Below, piece by piece: positions 29,580-39,683 of a stretch of 64,000 bases of DNA; position 1 is the first letter of the stretch, and each line of letters begins with the position of its first letter. The position numbers were made by a program, and so were the translations under genes. Source of the stretch: Lachnospiraceae bacterium (GTDB lineage Bacteria; Bacillota; Clostridia; Lachnospirales; Lachnospiraceae); NCBI GenBank assembly GCA_029219245.1, contig JAQXTA010000044.1:1-64000 (forward strand), written 5' to 3'. Below the pieces are notes generated by a model that was not told the DNA's origin, ran no database searches, and saw only the letters and a program-made list of their open reading frames with translations.

Positions 29580-30014
29580 ATGAGAATCATGGGCTTGGAT
29601 TTCGGATCAAAAACAGTGGGTGTAGCAATTAGCGATCCCCTTTTGATTACAGCACAGGGCATTGAAATTATCAGAAGAAAAGATGAAAATAAGTTACGTC
29701 AGACATTGGCACGCATTGAAGAACTGATTGTGGAATACGAAGTGGGAGAAATTGTTTTAGGACTTCCAAAGAATATGAATGATACCCTGGGAGTGAGGGC
29801 AGAGCTTTCTTTGGAGTTTCAAGAGAAACTGGAACGCAGAACCGGACTTGCGGTAACGATGTGGGATGAAAGACTGACGACGGTAGCGGCAGATAAGACC
29901 ATGATGGAGGCAGGTATCCGGAGGGAACATCGGAAAGAGTATGTGGACAAGATAGCGGCAGTCTTTATTTTGCAGGGATATCTGGATTATCTTGCCAATA
30001 AGGAGAAGAAGTAA
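29580..30014 (+). CDS. ruvX: Putative pre-16S rRNA nuclease / Holliday junction resolvase YqgF
   Basis: A 144-residue RNase H-fold nuclease. [20 protein letters not shown] carries the first catalytic Asp; [12 protein letters not shown] and [18 protein letters not shown] hold the remaining acidic residues and conserved Thr. YqgF acts in 16S rRNA 5' maturation in E. coli, and relatives have been called Holliday junction resolvases. Part of the ireB-ruvX-DUF1292 block; the next gene begins immediately after its stop. Confidence 0.95.
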   Translation: MRIMGLDFGSKTVGVAISDPLLITAQGIEIIRRKDENKLRQTLARIEELIVEYEVGEIVLGLPKNMNDTLGVRAELSLEFQEKLERRTGLAVTMWDERLTTVAADKTMMEAGIRREHRKEYVDKIAAVFILQGYLDYLANKEKK

Positions 30015-30269
30015 GTGGAGAAAATTGTTTTCAGACCGGATGGCGAAGAACCGGTAGATTTTTATATTTTGGAGCAGACAAGAATCGGTGGAATTAACTA
30101 TATTCTTGTGACCGATACGGAAGAGGACGATGGAGAAGCTTTGATTCTGAAGGATATTTCGATGCCGGAAGAAGAGGAAGCTGTCTACGAAATTGTATCA
30201 GAGGATGAAGAGTTAAATGCAGTTGCGGCTGTATTTGAAAATATGCTTGAAGATATTGAACTGTCATAA
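30015..30269 (+). CDS. DUF1292 domain protein (YrzB-like)
   Basis: An 84-residue acidic protein of the DUF1292/YrzB family. Typical features are FYILEQTRIGGINYILVTD and clusters of Asp and Glu through the second half. Function is unknown. It starts with GTG directly after the ruvX stop; AAGGAG nine bases upstream lies within the end of ruvX. The genetic linkage with ireB and ruvX is conserved across Firmicutes. Confidence 0.9.
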   Translation: MEKIVFRPDGEEPVDFYILEQTRIGGINYILVTDTEEDDGEALILKDISMPEEEEAVYEIVSEDEELNAVAAVFENMLEDIELS

Positions 30270-30518
30270 TAGGAACCTTGGCAGGAAAATTTATTTTTCT
30301 ATATAAAAGTAAAAGAAATTAAAGTAAAAGAATTATTAAAAATATTAAAATTTGCAGATACATATGTGTAACACAAGAATGATTTTGGCGGCTGAAGAAG
30401 CAGCATGAAGCGGGATAAGAACGGAGCCTGTGCGCAGGAAATGCCCGGGAGCTTTGAACAGCAGAAAACCAGTCTGTGTAACGCTATGCCAGATGCAGAG
30501 AATATGGAGGAATTTTGC

Positions 30519-32192
30519 TTGAAAAAAAATGAACAGGGAACGGTTTCCAAGCTGAAGATTATTCCGTTAGGAGGCTTGGGACAGATTGGACTTAACATTA
30601 CTGCCTTTGAGTACGAGGACAGTATTATTGTTGTGGATTGCGGATTGTCATTTCCGGAGGATGAAATGCTGGGAATTGACCTGGTTATTCCGGATGTTAC
30701 TTATCTGACGGACAATATTGAAAAAGTAAAAGGCTTTATGATTACACACGGACATGAAGACCATATCGGTGCACTGCCCTATGTGTTGAAGGAGTTGAAC
30801 ATACCGATTTATGCGACGAAGCTGACGATGGGTATTATTGAAAACAAGTTAAAAGAACATGAGTTGATGAACTGTACAAAACGTAAAGTAGTAAAATTTG
30901 GACAGTCCATAAATCTGGGAAAATTCCGGATTGAGTTTATCAAGACAAATCACAGTATTGCGGATGCTGCTGCACTTGCCATTTATTCTCCGGCAGGTAT
31001 TGTAGTGCATACCGGTGATTTTAAAGTTGATTATACACCGGTATTCGGGGATGCCATTGACTTGCAGCGTTTTGCGGAAATCGGTAAAAAAGGGGTACTG
31101 GCCTTAATGTGCGACAGTACCAATGCGGAGCGCCAGGGTTTTACACCGTCCGAGAAAACAGTTGGAAAGACCTTTGATACGCTCTTTTCAGAACATAAGA
31201 ATACACGAATTATTATTGCAACCTTTGCTTCTAATGTGGACAGGGTACAGCAGATTATCAATTCAGCGGATAAGTTCGGCAGAAAAGTAGTCGTAGAAGG
31301 CCGTAGTATGGTCAGCATCATGGAAACGGCTTCTACTCTGGGATATCTGAATATTCCGGAAAATACGTTAATTGATGTAGAACAGTTAAAAAATTATCCG
31401 AATGAGAAAACGGTTATTATTACCACCGGAAGTCAGGGGGAAAGCATGGCGGCCCTCAGTCGTATGGCAAGTGACATGCACAAAAAGATTTCAATTGTTC
31501 CGGGCGATACGGTTATTTTCTCATCGAATCCGATACCGGGAAATGAAAAAGCGGTTACCAATGTCATTAATGAGCTTTTGATGAAGGGTGCAGATGTGAT
31601 TTTTCAGGATGTGCATGTTTCCGGACATGCCTGTCAGGAGGAGATTAAACTGCTTTATACGCTGGTGCATCCGAAATATGCGATTCCGGTGCATGGGGAA
31701 TATAAGCACCTGAAGGCACAGGCCAAGATAGCCCATGAACTTGGTATTGAAAAAGAAAACATTTTCATTCTTCATTCGGGAGATGTCCTGGAAATCAGTG
31801 AAGAACAGGCAGAAGTGACCGGGAAAGTGCCGGTTGGAGCAATTCTGGTAGACGGTCTGGGTGTTGGTGACGTCGGAAACGTCGTATTACGTGACAGACA
31901 GCATCTGGCACAGGATGGTATTCTGATTGTTGTACTGGCCCTTGATTCTTATAATAGTCAGTTAGTTTCCGGACCGGATATTGTATCCAGAGGCTTCGTC
32001 TATGTGAGGGAATCCGATGAACTGCTGGAGGAAGCAAGACTTTTGGTAAACAGTGCTATTATGGGCTGCCTGGATAAAGGACAGACCGATTGGGGAAAGT
32101 TAAAGTCCACGATTAAAGATGTATTAAGTGATTATGTATGGAAGAAAACCAAGAGGCGTCCGATGATACTTCCGATTATTATGGAAGTTTAA
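30519..32192 (+). CDS. Ribonuclease J
   Basis: A 557-residue metallo-beta-lactamase/beta-CASP nuclease that matures and degrades RNA (5' exonuclease and endonuclease). KIIPLGGLGQIGLN opens the domain, THGHEDHIGA (about 76-85) binds the zinc ions, TGDFKVD and GHACQEEIK follow, and the C-terminal domain ends RPMILPIIMEV. TTG 30519 is preferred because GGAGG lies eight bases upstream and the length then equals the family norm. An ATG at 30405 would add 38 residues with no binding site. Which of RNase J1 or J2 it matches cannot be told. Confidence 0.93.
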   Translation: MKKNEQGTVSKLKIIPLGGLGQIGLNITAFEYEDSIIVVDCGLSFPEDEMLGIDLVIPDVTYLTDNIEKVKGFMITHGHEDHIGALPYVLKELNIPIYATKLTMGIIENKLKEHELMNCTKRKVVKFGQSINLGKFRIEFIKTNHSIADAAALAIYSPAGIVVHTGDFKVDYTPVFGDAIDLQRFAEIGKKGVLALMCDSTNAERQGFTPSEKTVGKTFDTLFSEHKNTRIIIATFASNVDRVQQIINSADKFGRKVVVEGRSMVSIMETASTLGYLNIPENTLIDVEQLKNYPNEKTVIITTGSQGESMAALSRMASDMHKKISIVPGDTVIFSSNPIPGNEKAVTNVINELLMKGADVIFQDVHVSGHACQEEIKLLYTLVHPKYAIPVHGEYKHLKAQAKIAHELGIEKENIFILHSGDVLEISEEQAEVTGKVPVGAILVDGLGVGDVGNVVLRDRQHLAQDGILIVVLALDSYNSQLVSGPDIVSRGFVYVRESDELLEEARLLVNSAIMGCLDKGQTDWGKLKSTIKDVLSDYVWKKTKRRPMILPIIMEV

Positions 32193-32220
32193 CAAGATAC
32201 GCAGGAAGGCGGGAAAGAAT

Positions 32221-32553
32221 ATGACAGATGACATCATAGTGAAGGCAGTGGGAAGATTTGTAGAAGAAATCAAAAAATCAGAAATTTATGTTGAATATGA
32301 TTTCCAGCGTGATAAACTGAAAAAACAGCCTGAATTATTTGAAAAGGTGAAAGAATACCGGCAAAAAAATTTTGAATTGCAGAATTCTGCGCAGGGAGAA
32401 GACCTGTTTGAGAAAATGGATGCTTTTGAAAAAGAATATGAGAAATTCAGGGAGATTCCTCTGGTAGATGATTTCTTACGGGCAGAGCTTGCATTTTGCC
32501 GTATGATGCAGGAAGTAAATGCACAGATTACAGCAGAACTTGATTTTGAGTAG
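32221..32553 (+). CDS. YlbF/YmcA family protein
   Basis: A 110-residue all-helical protein of the YlbF family. Typical are the N-terminal IVKAVGRFVEEIKKSEIYVEY, the central QPELFEKVKEYRQKNFELQ and the C-terminal FLRAELAFCRMMQEVNAQI. In B. subtilis YlbF, YmcA and YaaT form the Ric complex, which works with RNase Y in mRNA maturation; position directly after RNase J is suggestive of an RNA role. Only one member is present here. It precedes an MltG-like gene by 26 bp. Confidence 0.88.
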   Translation: MTDDIIVKAVGRFVEEIKKSEIYVEYDFQRDKLKKQPELFEKVKEYRQKNFELQNSAQGEDLFEKMDAFEKEYEKFREIPLVDDFLRAELAFCRMMQEVNAQITAELDFE

Positions 32554-32578
32554 ACGGAATAAAAACGGAGGTTTTGGT

Positions 32579-32962
32579 ATGAACATAAAACAATTGGTGG
32601 CCTCAATAGTAGAAACCATCCTTAAAGTGGTTGCGGTCGTTTTTATTGTAATGTTTGTTTATCGAACAACAGTGAAAGCATATGATTTCGGTTATCGTGT
32701 CTTTGCAGAAGAACCGATGACAACCGGCGAGGGCAGAATTATCAGCGTTTATGTAGAAGAAGGCGATTCTGCGAAGGAAATCGGAGAGGACTTGCAGGAA
32801 AAAGGTTTGATTCGGGATGCGAAATTGTTTTATGTGCAGGAACTTCTTTCGGAGCATCATGGTGAGCTGAAGCCGGGAATCTATGATTTGAATACTTCTA
32901 TGAGCAGCAGTGAGATGTTAGCTGTTATGTCATCGGAGCCTGAAGAAACCGAGGAAGAATAA
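32579..32962 (+). CDS. MltG N-terminal domain-like membrane protein (no catalytic domain)
   Basis: A 127-residue protein with one N-terminal membrane helix (about 8-30) and an extracellular segment resembling the LysM-like domain of the transglycosylase MltG: IISVYVEEGDSAKEIGEDLQ, then KGLIRDAKLFYVQELL and KPGIYDLNTSMSSSEML. MltG needs a further roughly 200-residue domain with a catalytic Glu, absent here; the chain ends in an acidic EETEEE tail. ATG 32579 has CGGAGG upstream. Position matches yrrL (mltG) before trmR in Bacillus, so it may be a shortened ortholog. Confidence 0.75.
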   Translation: MNIKQLVASIVETILKVVAVVFIVMFVYRTTVKAYDFGYRVFAEEPMTTGEGRIISVYVEEGDSAKEIGEDLQEKGLIRDAKLFYVQELLSEHHGELKPGIYDLNTSMSSSEMLAVMSSEPEETEEE

Positions 32963-32979
32963 AGGGAACGGAGGATACC

Positions 32980-33624
32980 ATGATAGTAGATGAGCGTACC
33001 GTGGCGTTTATCAACTCTCTGGATACGGGCAATACTCCTTTTTTAAATGAAATAGAGAAGGAAGCGAAGAAAACCAATGTACCGATTATCCGGACAGAGA
33101 TGCAGAGCTTTATGAAAGTGCTTTTGGCAATGCATAAGCCTATGTCAATTCTGGAAGTTGGATGTGCCATTGGTTTTTCTGCGTTATTGATGAGTGAATA
33201 TGCCCCGGCGGGATGTAAGATAACAACGATTGAAAAATATGAAAAAAGAATCCCGATTGCAAGGGAGAATTTTAAAAGAGCGGGGAAAGAGGAGTCGATT
33301 ACCCTTCTGGAAGGTGATGCCATGGACTGGCTGAAAAAGCTGGAGGGACCTTACGATTTCATCTTTATGGATGCGGCAAAAGGCCAGTATATTCATTTCC
33401 TGCCGGATATTTTGCGGCTTCTTAAGCCGGAAGGAATTCTTTTATCAGATAATGTGCTTCAGGACGGGGATATTATCCAGTCAAGGTATGCGGTAACGCG
33501 GAGAAACCGGACGATACACACCCGCATGCGGGATTATTTATATGAATTGAAGCACCATCCGCAGTTGGAAACGGCAATCCTACCGGTGGGGGATGGTATT
33601 ACGCTGAGTGTCCGGAAAGTATGA
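32980..33624 (+). CDS. trmR: Class I SAM O-methyltransferase, TrmR-like
   Basis: A 214-residue methyltransferase of the COG4122 group. SAM-binding motif LEVGCAIGFSALL (about 46), acidic TIEKYEK, and a metal-site Asp in FMDAAKGQY are visible. In B. subtilis TrmR (YrrM) methylates 5-hydroxyuridine at tRNA position 34 to 5-methoxyuridine, and it sits before the U32 genes yrrN/yrrO. The same order here (MltG-like, methyltransferase, U32 peptidase) supports that role. Motifs alone would fit a generic caffeoyl-CoA-type O-methyltransferase. Confidence 0.82.
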   Translation: MIVDERTVAFINSLDTGNTPFLNEIEKEAKKTNVPIIRTEMQSFMKVLLAMHKPMSILEVGCAIGFSALLMSEYAPAGCKITTIEKYEKRIPIARENFKRAGKEESITLLEGDAMDWLKKLEGPYDFIFMDAAKGQYIHFLPDILRLLKPEGILLSDNVLQDGDIIQSRYAVTRRNRTIHTRMRDYLYELKHHPQLETAILPVGDGITLSVRKV

Positions 33625-33675
33625 GAACTGATATAGTATGGACGGGAAGCAGAAAAGAAAGGTAAGAATATTGCT

Positions 33676-34953
33676 ATGAGAAAACCTGAACTATTGATTC
33701 CGGCAAGCAGTCTGGAAGTATTAAAAACAGCAGTCATGTTTGGGGCAGATGCTGTTTATATTGGAGGAGAAGCATTTGGACTGCGTGCCAAAGCGAAGAA
33801 TTTTACCAGAGAAGAGATGGCGCAGGGAATTGCTTTTGCCCATGAGCATGGTGTCCGCGTGCATGTAACAGCGAACATTTTAGCCCATAATTATGATTTG
33901 GATGGCGCAAGAGAATATTTCAAGGAATTAAAGGAAATGAAACCGGATGCGTTGATTATTGCGGACCCCGGTATGTTTACATTAGCAAAGGAAATCTGTC
34001 CGGAAATCGATATTCATATATCCACACAGGCCAATAATACGAATTACATGACCTATCTGTTCTGGTATAAGCAAGGGGCAAAGCGTGTGGTATCCGCGCG
34101 GGAACTTTCTTTGCGGGAAATTAAGGAAATCCGGGAACATATTCCGGACGAACTGGAAATTGAAAGTTTTATCCATGGGGCGATGTGTATTTCTTATTCC
34201 GGCAGATGCCTGCTTAGCAGCTATTTTACCGGGAGAGATGCAAATCATGGCGCCTGCACACACCCGTGTCGTTGGAAATATGCAGTCGTAGAGGAAAAAC
34301 GTCCGGGAGAATATCTGCCGGTTTATGAAAATGAAAGAGGCACCTATATTTTTAACTCCAAGGATTTATGTATGATAGAACACATTCCCGAGATGATAGA
34401 GGCAGGAATTGACAGCTTCAAGATTGAAGGAAGAATGAAAACGGCACTTTATGTGGCAACGGTTGCACGTACTTACCGCAAGGCAATTGACGATTATCTG
34501 GAGTCGGAGGAAAAGTACCGCAACAATATGGAATGGTACAAAGCGGAAATCGCAAAGTGTACTTATCGTCAGTTTACGACAGGATTTTATTTCGGCAGAC
34601 CGGATGAAACGACACAGATATATGACAATAATACCTATGTGAATGAATATATTTATCTTGGAATTGCGGGAAGTCTTGTGCCGGAACCTGGTAACGTTAA
34701 TATACCCGTCGAAGAGAATACGGAATCGGTCTGTGCACGCATTGAACAGCGCAACAAGTTCTGCGTGGGTGATGAAATAGAAATTATGAAGCCTGATGGA
34801 ACCAATATACCGGTAAAGGTGCTTGCCATGTATAATGAGGATGGTGAAGCGGTAGAGTCCTGTCCACATTCCAAACAGGTGATTGATGTAAAACTGTCGG
34901 AAATTCCTGCGCAGTATGATATCCTGCGTGTCTGCAATACCGCACAGCAGTGA
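33676..34953 (+). CDS. trhP: U32 family protein, tRNA 5-hydroxyuridine synthesis (TrhP-like)
   Basis: A 425-residue U32 protein. The barrel begins PELLIPASSLEVLKTAVMFGADAVYIGG; the U32 signature ESFIHGAMCISYSGRCLLS (about 160-180) and the later CTHPCRWKY provide the conserved cysteines that bind an iron-sulfur cluster in relatives. TrhP makes 5-hydroxyuridine in tRNA; the adjacent trmR would methylate the product. Only one U32 gene is present, against two (yrrN, yrrO) in B. subtilis. The older family name is collagenase-like peptidase. Confidence 0.88.
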   Translation: MRKPELLIPASSLEVLKTAVMFGADAVYIGGEAFGLRAKAKNFTREEMAQGIAFAHEHGVRVHVTANILAHNYDLDGAREYFKELKEMKPDALIIADPGMFTLAKEICPEIDIHISTQANNTNYMTYLFWYKQGAKRVVSARELSLREIKEIREHIPDELEIESFIHGAMCISYSGRCLLSSYFTGRDANHGACTHPCRWKYAVVEEKRPGEYLPVYENERGTYIFNSKDLCMIEHIPEMIEAGIDSFKIEGRMKTALYVATVARTYRKAIDDYLESEEKYRNNMEWYKAEIAKCTYRQFTTGFYFGRPDETTQIYDNNTYVNEYIYLGIAGSLVPEPGNVNIPVEENTESVCARIEQRNKFCVGDEIEIMKPDGTNIPVKVLAMYNEDGEAVESCPHSKQVIDVKLSEIPAQYDILRVCNTAQQ

Positions 34954-34970
34954 AAACTGGGAAAATGAGG

Positions 34971-35000
34971 TTGACCGTTATAACGCTCATATTGTACAAT
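34971..35000 (+). promoter_or_regulatory. Promoter of the first glutamine synthetase gene
   Basis: TTGACC (34971-34976), 18 bp, TACAAT (34995-35000). The -10 is part of the palindrome ATTGTACAAT. Downstream, GCAGACTTTA (35008-35017) can pair with TAAAGTTTGC (35030-35039) in the leader; no T tract follows. Confidence 0.6.
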
Positions 35001-35062
35001 GTAAACGGCAGACTTTAGAATGATAAATTTAAAGTTTGCAGACTGAGAGGCATGGTACAAAT

Positions 35063-37174
35063 ATGAGCGATATTTTTAATGTAGAAGAAATCTTTGCACA
35101 GAATGTTTTTACATCCGGCAAAATGAAAGAACGTCTGCCGAAAAATGTGTACAAAGAAGTAATCAATGTCATGGAGGAAGGCGGCGAGCTGTCTATGGGG
35201 ACAGCAAATGTAGTTGCCAAAGCCATGAAGGATTGGGCAGTTGAACATGGGGCAACCCATTATACACACTGGTTTCAGCCACTTACCGGTATTACGGCTG
35301 AAAAACATGATTCTTTTGTGACACATCCGGACGAAACCGGAAAAATGATTACGGAATTTTCCGGCAAGGAACTAATCAAAGGGGAACCGGATGCCTCTTC
35401 TTTTCCATCGGGTGGTCTTCGTGCGACTTTTGAAGCAAGAGGTTATACGACCTGGGATATTACATCCCCTGCTTTTATCAAAGAAACAGCAACCGGGCCA
35501 ACGCTTTGTATTCCTACCGCATTCTGTTCCTATAAAGGAGAGGCACTGGATAAGAAAACACCGCTTCTTCGTTCAATGGAAGCATTGAGTAAACAGGCAA
35601 TACGAATTGTCAGATTGTTCGGTAATACGGATGCCAAAAAAGTCATTCCCTCTGTTGGAGCTGAGCAGGAATATTTTCTGGTAGACCAGAAAAAGGCTTT
35701 GCAGAGAGAGGATATCATTTTTGCCGGTAGAACACTGTTTGGTGCACCGGCACCGAAAGGACAGGAGATGGATGACCATTACTTTGGCGTCATCCGGGAA
35801 CGTGTCGGTGCTTACATGCATGATGTGAATATGGAACTCTGGAAATTAGGGGTTACTTCCAAAACACAGCACAATGAAGCAGCCCCGGCACAGCATGAGC
35901 TGGCACCGATTTATGAATCTGCTAATGTGGCGGTAGATCACAACCAGCTTGTGATGGAAACCTTGAAAAGAGTTGCCGGTAAGCATGGTCTGCGTTGTAT
36001 GCTGCATGAGAAACCATTTGCCGGTGTGAATGGCTCTGGTAAGCATAATAACTGGTCCATTACAACCGATACCGGTGTGAATCTACTGGAACCGGGACAG
36101 ACACCAAATGAAAACATCCAATTTTTGTTAGTACTTGCCTGCATTATGAAAGCCGTAGATATCCATGCAGATCTGCTCCGACAGAGCGCATCCAACGTGG
36201 GAAATGACCATAGGCTTGGCGGGTATGAAGCACCGCCTGCTATTATTTCCATTTTCTTAGGTGAGCAGCTTGAGGATGTGGTAGAACAGCTGGTAGAAAC
36301 CGGAAAAGCCGATTCGTTAAAGAAAGGCGGCGTATTACGGACCGGTGTTTCCACATTGCCTGATTTTGTCAAAGATGCAACGGATAGAAACCGTACTTCC
36401 CCGTTTGCCTTTACCGGTAATAAATTTGAATTCCGTATGGTGGGAAGTGAGGATTCCATCGGCAGTCCGAACACAACGTTGAATGCGATTGTGGCGGAAG
36501 CTTTCTGCGAGGCTGCTGACCGCTTGGAAGCAGCAGAGGATTTTGAACTGACAGTGCATGACTTGATTAAGGAATATATGACAAAACACCAGCGGATTAT
36601 TTTCAATGGCAACGGTTATGCAAAGGAATGGGAAGAAGAAGCAGCAAGAAGAGGACTTCCTAACATTCCATCTATGGTGGAGGCAGTGGATACACTGACA
36701 ACTCCGAAAGCCATTCATCTGTTTGAAAAATTCGGTATCTTTACCGAAGCAGAGCTTCGTTCCCGGGCGGAAATCCTGTATGAAACCTATGCCAAGACAA
36801 TCAACATCGAAGCGCTTACGATGTTAGACATGGCAAATAAACAGATTATTCCGGCGGTTATCCGTTTCTGCAAAACTTTGGCGGACAGCACAATGGCAAT
36901 CAAAGAAGCGGGCGGTGATACTTCCGTTTCAGCAGACCTGTTAAAAACTGTATCAGAGAAGCTTACTGAAATGAAGAATGCAGCCAAGCATCTGGAGGAG
37001 ACCGAAAAGAAAGCATCTTCCATGCTGCGTGGAAAAGAACAGGCTTTTTATTATTACCATACTGTCACAGAGGCTATGAAAGCATTGCGTGAGCCTGCGG
37101 ACGAGTTGGAAAAACTGGTGGATAAAAAAGACTGGCCTTTTCCGACTTATGCGGATTTGTTGTTTGAAGTCTGA
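35063..37174 (+). CDS. glnN: Glutamine synthetase type III (first copy)
   Basis: A 703-residue GSIII enzyme that makes glutamine from glutamate, ammonium and ATP; type III forms large dodecamers and is common in Bacteroides and Clostridia. Conserved stretches include [34 protein letters not shown], the active-site region [13 protein letters not shown] and [20 protein letters not shown] 35063 gives the same length as the paralog 247 bp downstream, which is about 80% identical by eye. GAGAGG lies about 12 bases upstream, a weak binding site. It has its own promoter but no leader terminator, unlike copy two. Confidence 0.95.
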   Translation: MSDIFNVEEIFAQNVFTSGKMKERLPKNVYKEVINVMEEGGELSMGTANVVAKAMKDWAVEHGATHYTHWFQPLTGITAEKHDSFVTHPDETGKMITEFSGKELIKGEPDASSFPSGGLRATFEARGYTTWDITSPAFIKETATGPTLCIPTAFCSYKGEALDKKTPLLRSMEALSKQAIRIVRLFGNTDAKKVIPSVGAEQEYFLVDQKKALQREDIIFAGRTLFGAPAPKGQEMDDHYFGVIRERVGAYMHDVNMELWKLGVTSKTQHNEAAPAQHELAPIYESANVAVDHNQLVMETLKRVAGKHGLRCMLHEKPFAGVNGSGKHNNWSITTDTGVNLLEPGQTPNENIQFLLVLACIMKAVDIHADLLRQSASNVGNDHRLGGYEAPPAIISIFLGEQLEDVVEQLVETGKADSLKKGGVLRTGVSTLPDFVKDATDRNRTSPFAFTGNKFEFRMVGSEDSIGSPNTTLNAIVAEAFCEAADRLEAAEDFELTVHDLIKEYMTKHQRIIFNGNGYAKEWEEEAARRGLPNIPSMVEAVDTLTTPKAIHLFEKFGIFTEAELRSRAEILYETYAKTINIEALTMLDMANKQIIPAVIRFCKTLADSTMAIKEAGGDTSVSADLLKTVSEKLTEMKNAAKHLEETEKKASSMLRGKEQAFYYYHTVTEAMKALREPADELEKLVDKKDWPFPTYADLLFEV

Positions 37175-37203
37175 TTTAAGAATCGGCTGAGCAATACAAA
37201 AAA

Positions 37204-37247
37204 TTTTAAAATTAGGGGTTGCAATTTTAAAAATTATGTTGTATTGT
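37204..37247 (+). promoter_or_regulatory. Promoter and dyad of the second glutamine synthetase gene
   Basis: TTGCAA (37219-37224), 17 bp, TATTGT (37242-37247). A perfect 10-bp inverted repeat TTTTAAAATT (37204-37213) / AATTTTAAAA (37223-37232) brackets the -35 box and may be an operator. Confidence 0.55.
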
Positions 37248-37322
37248 AGTGAACAAGGGAAATACATTACTAAGAAGAGTACTTCTCAAAATAATTACTG
37301 AATATGATGATTGGATAAACGA

Positions 37323-37361
37323 AGGCGTTTACACAGATATTGTGTAGCGCCTTTTTCTTTT
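37323..37361 (+). terminator. Leader terminator (attenuator) of the second glutamine synthetase gene
   Basis: AGGCGTTTACACA pairs with TGTGTAGCGCCT around a GATAT loop, followed by TTTTTCTTTT. It lies about 70 bases after the transcription start and 60 bases before the start codon. The GGCG/CGCC base and TTTTTCTTTT tract match the amt leader terminator. An upstream hairpin AGAAG-AGTA-CTTCT (about 37274-37287) could belong to an antiterminator. Confidence 0.7.
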
Positions 37362-37420
37362 GTCTGATTATCACAATAAAAGTAAAAACATTAAGGGAAT
37401 CGAGTTAAGGAGGAAGTAGT

Positions 37421-39532
37421 ATGAGTGAAGCATTTAACGTGGAAGAGATTTTTGGACAGAACTTGTTTACACTTGGAAAAATGAAAGAGCGTTTACCGAA
37501 AAACGTTTACAAAGAAGTTGTTAAGGTTATGGACCAGGGCGGCGAACTGTCTATGGAAACCGCAAATGTAGTTGCCAAGGCAATGAAGGACTGGGCTGTT
37601 GAACATGGCGCAACCCATTACACACACTGGTTTCAGCCACTTACGGGCATTACAGCAGAAAAACATGATGCATTCGTAGCACATCCGGACGAATCCGGAA
37701 AGATGTTAACAGAATTTTCCGGTAAAGAATTGATTAAAGGTGAGCCGGATGCATCCTCCTTCCCTTCCGGTGGTCTTCGTGCTACCTTTGAGGCAAGAGG
37801 CTATACAGCATGGGATATTACATCCCCGGCTTTCTTAAAAGAATCCGGATGTGGTACTATTCTTTGCATTCCGACTGCTTTCTGTTCCTATACAGGAGAA
37901 GCACTGGATAAAAAGACACCGCTTCTTCGTTCCATGGAAGCATTAAGCGAACAGGCACTTCGTATTGTACGTCTGTTTGGTAATACAGAGGCTACGAAAG
38001 TAACCGCTTCCGTAGGACCGGAACAGGAATATTTCTTAGTTGATAAAGATTTATATTTAAAGAGAACAGACCTTATGTTTGCAGGACGTACTTTGTTTGG
38101 CGCACCGGCTCCGAAAGGACAGGAAATGGAAGATCATTATTTCGGTGTTATCAGAGAACGTGTCGGCGAATACATGAAGGATTTGAATGAAGAACTCTGG
38201 AAACTGGGTGTGACAGCCAAGACACAGCATAACGAAGTTGCTCCCGCACAGCATGAACTGGCACCGATTTATGAAACTGCCAATATTGCGGTAGACCACA
38301 ACCAGTTGGTTATGGAGACGATGAAAAGAGTGGCTGTGCATCATGGTATGAGATGTCTTTTACATGAAAAACCATATGCAGGTGTAAACGGTTCCGGTAA
38401 ACACAATAACTGGTCTATTACAACCGATAATGGTGTGAATCTTCTGGATCCGGGCGATACACCGAATGAAAATGTTCAGTTCCTGTTAGTTTTGGCATGT
38501 ATCATGAAAGCGGTAGATACTCATGCTGATCTGCTTCGTCAGTCTGCTTCTGACGTTGGTAATGATCACAGATTAGGAGCAAACGAAGCACCGCCGGCAA
38601 TTATTTCCATCTTCTTAGGCGAGCAGCTTGAGGATGTTGTAAAACAGTTAATCGAGACCGGTTCTGCGACCTCCGTAAAGGAAGGCGGTAAGCTCTTAAC
38701 AGGTGTTAAGACGCTTCCGGATTTTGTAAAGGATGCTACCGATCGAAACAGAACTTCACCGTTTGCATTTACCGGTAACAAATTTGAGTTCCGTATGGTT
38801 GGTTCTGCAGACTCTATCGCAAGCCCGAATACGACTTTGAATGCCATTGTTGCAGAAGCGTTCTGCGAAGCTGCTGACAGATTGGAAAAAGCAGATGATT
38901 TGGAGGCCGCTATTCATGATTTGATTAAAGAATATATGACAGAGCATCAGAGAATTATCTTCAATGGTAACGGCTACTCTGATGAATGGGTTGAGGAGGC
39001 AGAAAAACGCGGTCTTCCGAATATTAAATCCATGATTGAAGCTGCAGGTACCATTACAACCGATAAAGCAGTTAAGTTATTTGAAAAATTCGGTATCTTT
39101 ACAAAAGTGGAACTAGAGTCCCGCGAAGAGATTATCTACGAAACTTATGCAAAAACCATTAATATTGAAGCACTTACCATGATTGACATGGCAGGCAAAC
39201 AGATTATTCCTGCGGTTGTGAAATATACAAAATCACTTGCAGATACGGTAAATGCTGTTAAAGAAGCAGGCGCAGATGCATCTACTCAGACAGAACTGCT
39301 CAAGGCAGTCAGCACCAAATTAGCAGCTATGCAGGTTGCACTTACCAAATTGGAGAAAGCAGAAGCAGAGGCATCTGCTATCGAGGATGTAAAGGAACAG
39401 GCATTCTTCTACAAAGATACTGTAAAAGTTGCTATGGAAGAGCTTCGTGCTCCGGCAGATGAACTGGAAATGATTGTAGATAAGGATATCTGGCCGATTC
39501 CTACTTATGGTGAGTTAATGTTTGAAATTTAG
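37421..39532 (+). CDS. glnN: Glutamine synthetase type III (second copy)
   Basis: A 703-residue GSIII paralog of the gene just upstream, same length and collinear throughout, with the same catalytic motifs ([26 protein letters not shown]). Codon choice looks more biased and the binding site AAGGAGG is strong, so this may be the main, highly expressed copy. Its message starts with a terminator that must be bypassed, unlike copy one, so the two are probably regulated differently. A hairpin (39547-39572) ends the gene and a tRNA-Gln follows. Confidence 0.95.
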   Translation: MSEAFNVEEIFGQNLFTLGKMKERLPKNVYKEVVKVMDQGGELSMETANVVAKAMKDWAVEHGATHYTHWFQPLTGITAEKHDAFVAHPDESGKMLTEFSGKELIKGEPDASSFPSGGLRATFEARGYTAWDITSPAFLKESGCGTILCIPTAFCSYTGEALDKKTPLLRSMEALSEQALRIVRLFGNTEATKVTASVGPEQEYFLVDKDLYLKRTDLMFAGRTLFGAPAPKGQEMEDHYFGVIRERVGEYMKDLNEELWKLGVTAKTQHNEVAPAQHELAPIYETANIAVDHNQLVMETMKRVAVHHGMRCLLHEKPYAGVNGSGKHNNWSITTDNGVNLLDPGDTPNENVQFLLVLACIMKAVDTHADLLRQSASDVGNDHRLGANEAPPAIISIFLGEQLEDVVKQLIETGSATSVKEGGKLLTGVKTLPDFVKDATDRNRTSPFAFTGNKFEFRMVGSADSIASPNTTLNAIVAEAFCEAADRLEKADDLEAAIHDLIKEYMTEHQRIIFNGNGYSDEWVEEAEKRGLPNIKSMIEAAGTITTDKAVKLFEKFGIFTKVELESREEIIYETYAKTINIEALTMIDMAGKQIIPAVVKYTKSLADTVNAVKEAGADASTQTELLKAVSTKLAAMQVALTKLEKAEAEASAIEDVKEQAFFYKDTVKVAMEELRAPADELEMIVDKDIWPIPTYGELMFEI

Positions 39533-39546
39533 TCCTTTTTCTTTAG

Positions 39547-39572
39547 TGGGCAGAAATTCATTTTTCTGCCCA
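39547..39572 (+). terminator. Hairpin after the second glutamine synthetase gene
   Basis: TGGGCAGAAA (39547-39556) / TTTCTGCCCA (39563-39572). The following T tract is short (TTCTCCCT), so termination may be partial. The stretch 39573-39636 is A/T-rich with nothing else recognised. Confidence 0.55.
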
Positions 39573-39636
39573 TTCTCCCTATAATGGCATAAAAAAATTT
39601 TTTTTGAGAAAAAATATAAAAAAATGAAAAAAAGGC

Positions 39637-39665
39637 TTGCAAACAGATAAAAGATAATGTATAAT
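39637..39665 (+). promoter_or_regulatory. Promoter of tRNA-Gln
   Basis: TTGCAA (39637-39642), 17 bp, perfect TATAAT (39660-39665), starting transcription about 12 bases before the tRNA. Confidence 0.75.
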
Positions 39666-39683
39666 TCCAAATTGTAGTGCTGA

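Noticed and set aside
30405-30518. N-terminal extension of RNase J from an upstream ATG
   Set aside because: No binding site before that ATG, while GGAGG lies eight bases before TTG 30519, which gives the normal length.
37254-37361. Classic two-hexaloop ANTAR target in the glutamine synthetase leader
   Set aside because: The loops seen do not have A at position 1 and G at position 4 of a six-base loop; only the terminator is certain.
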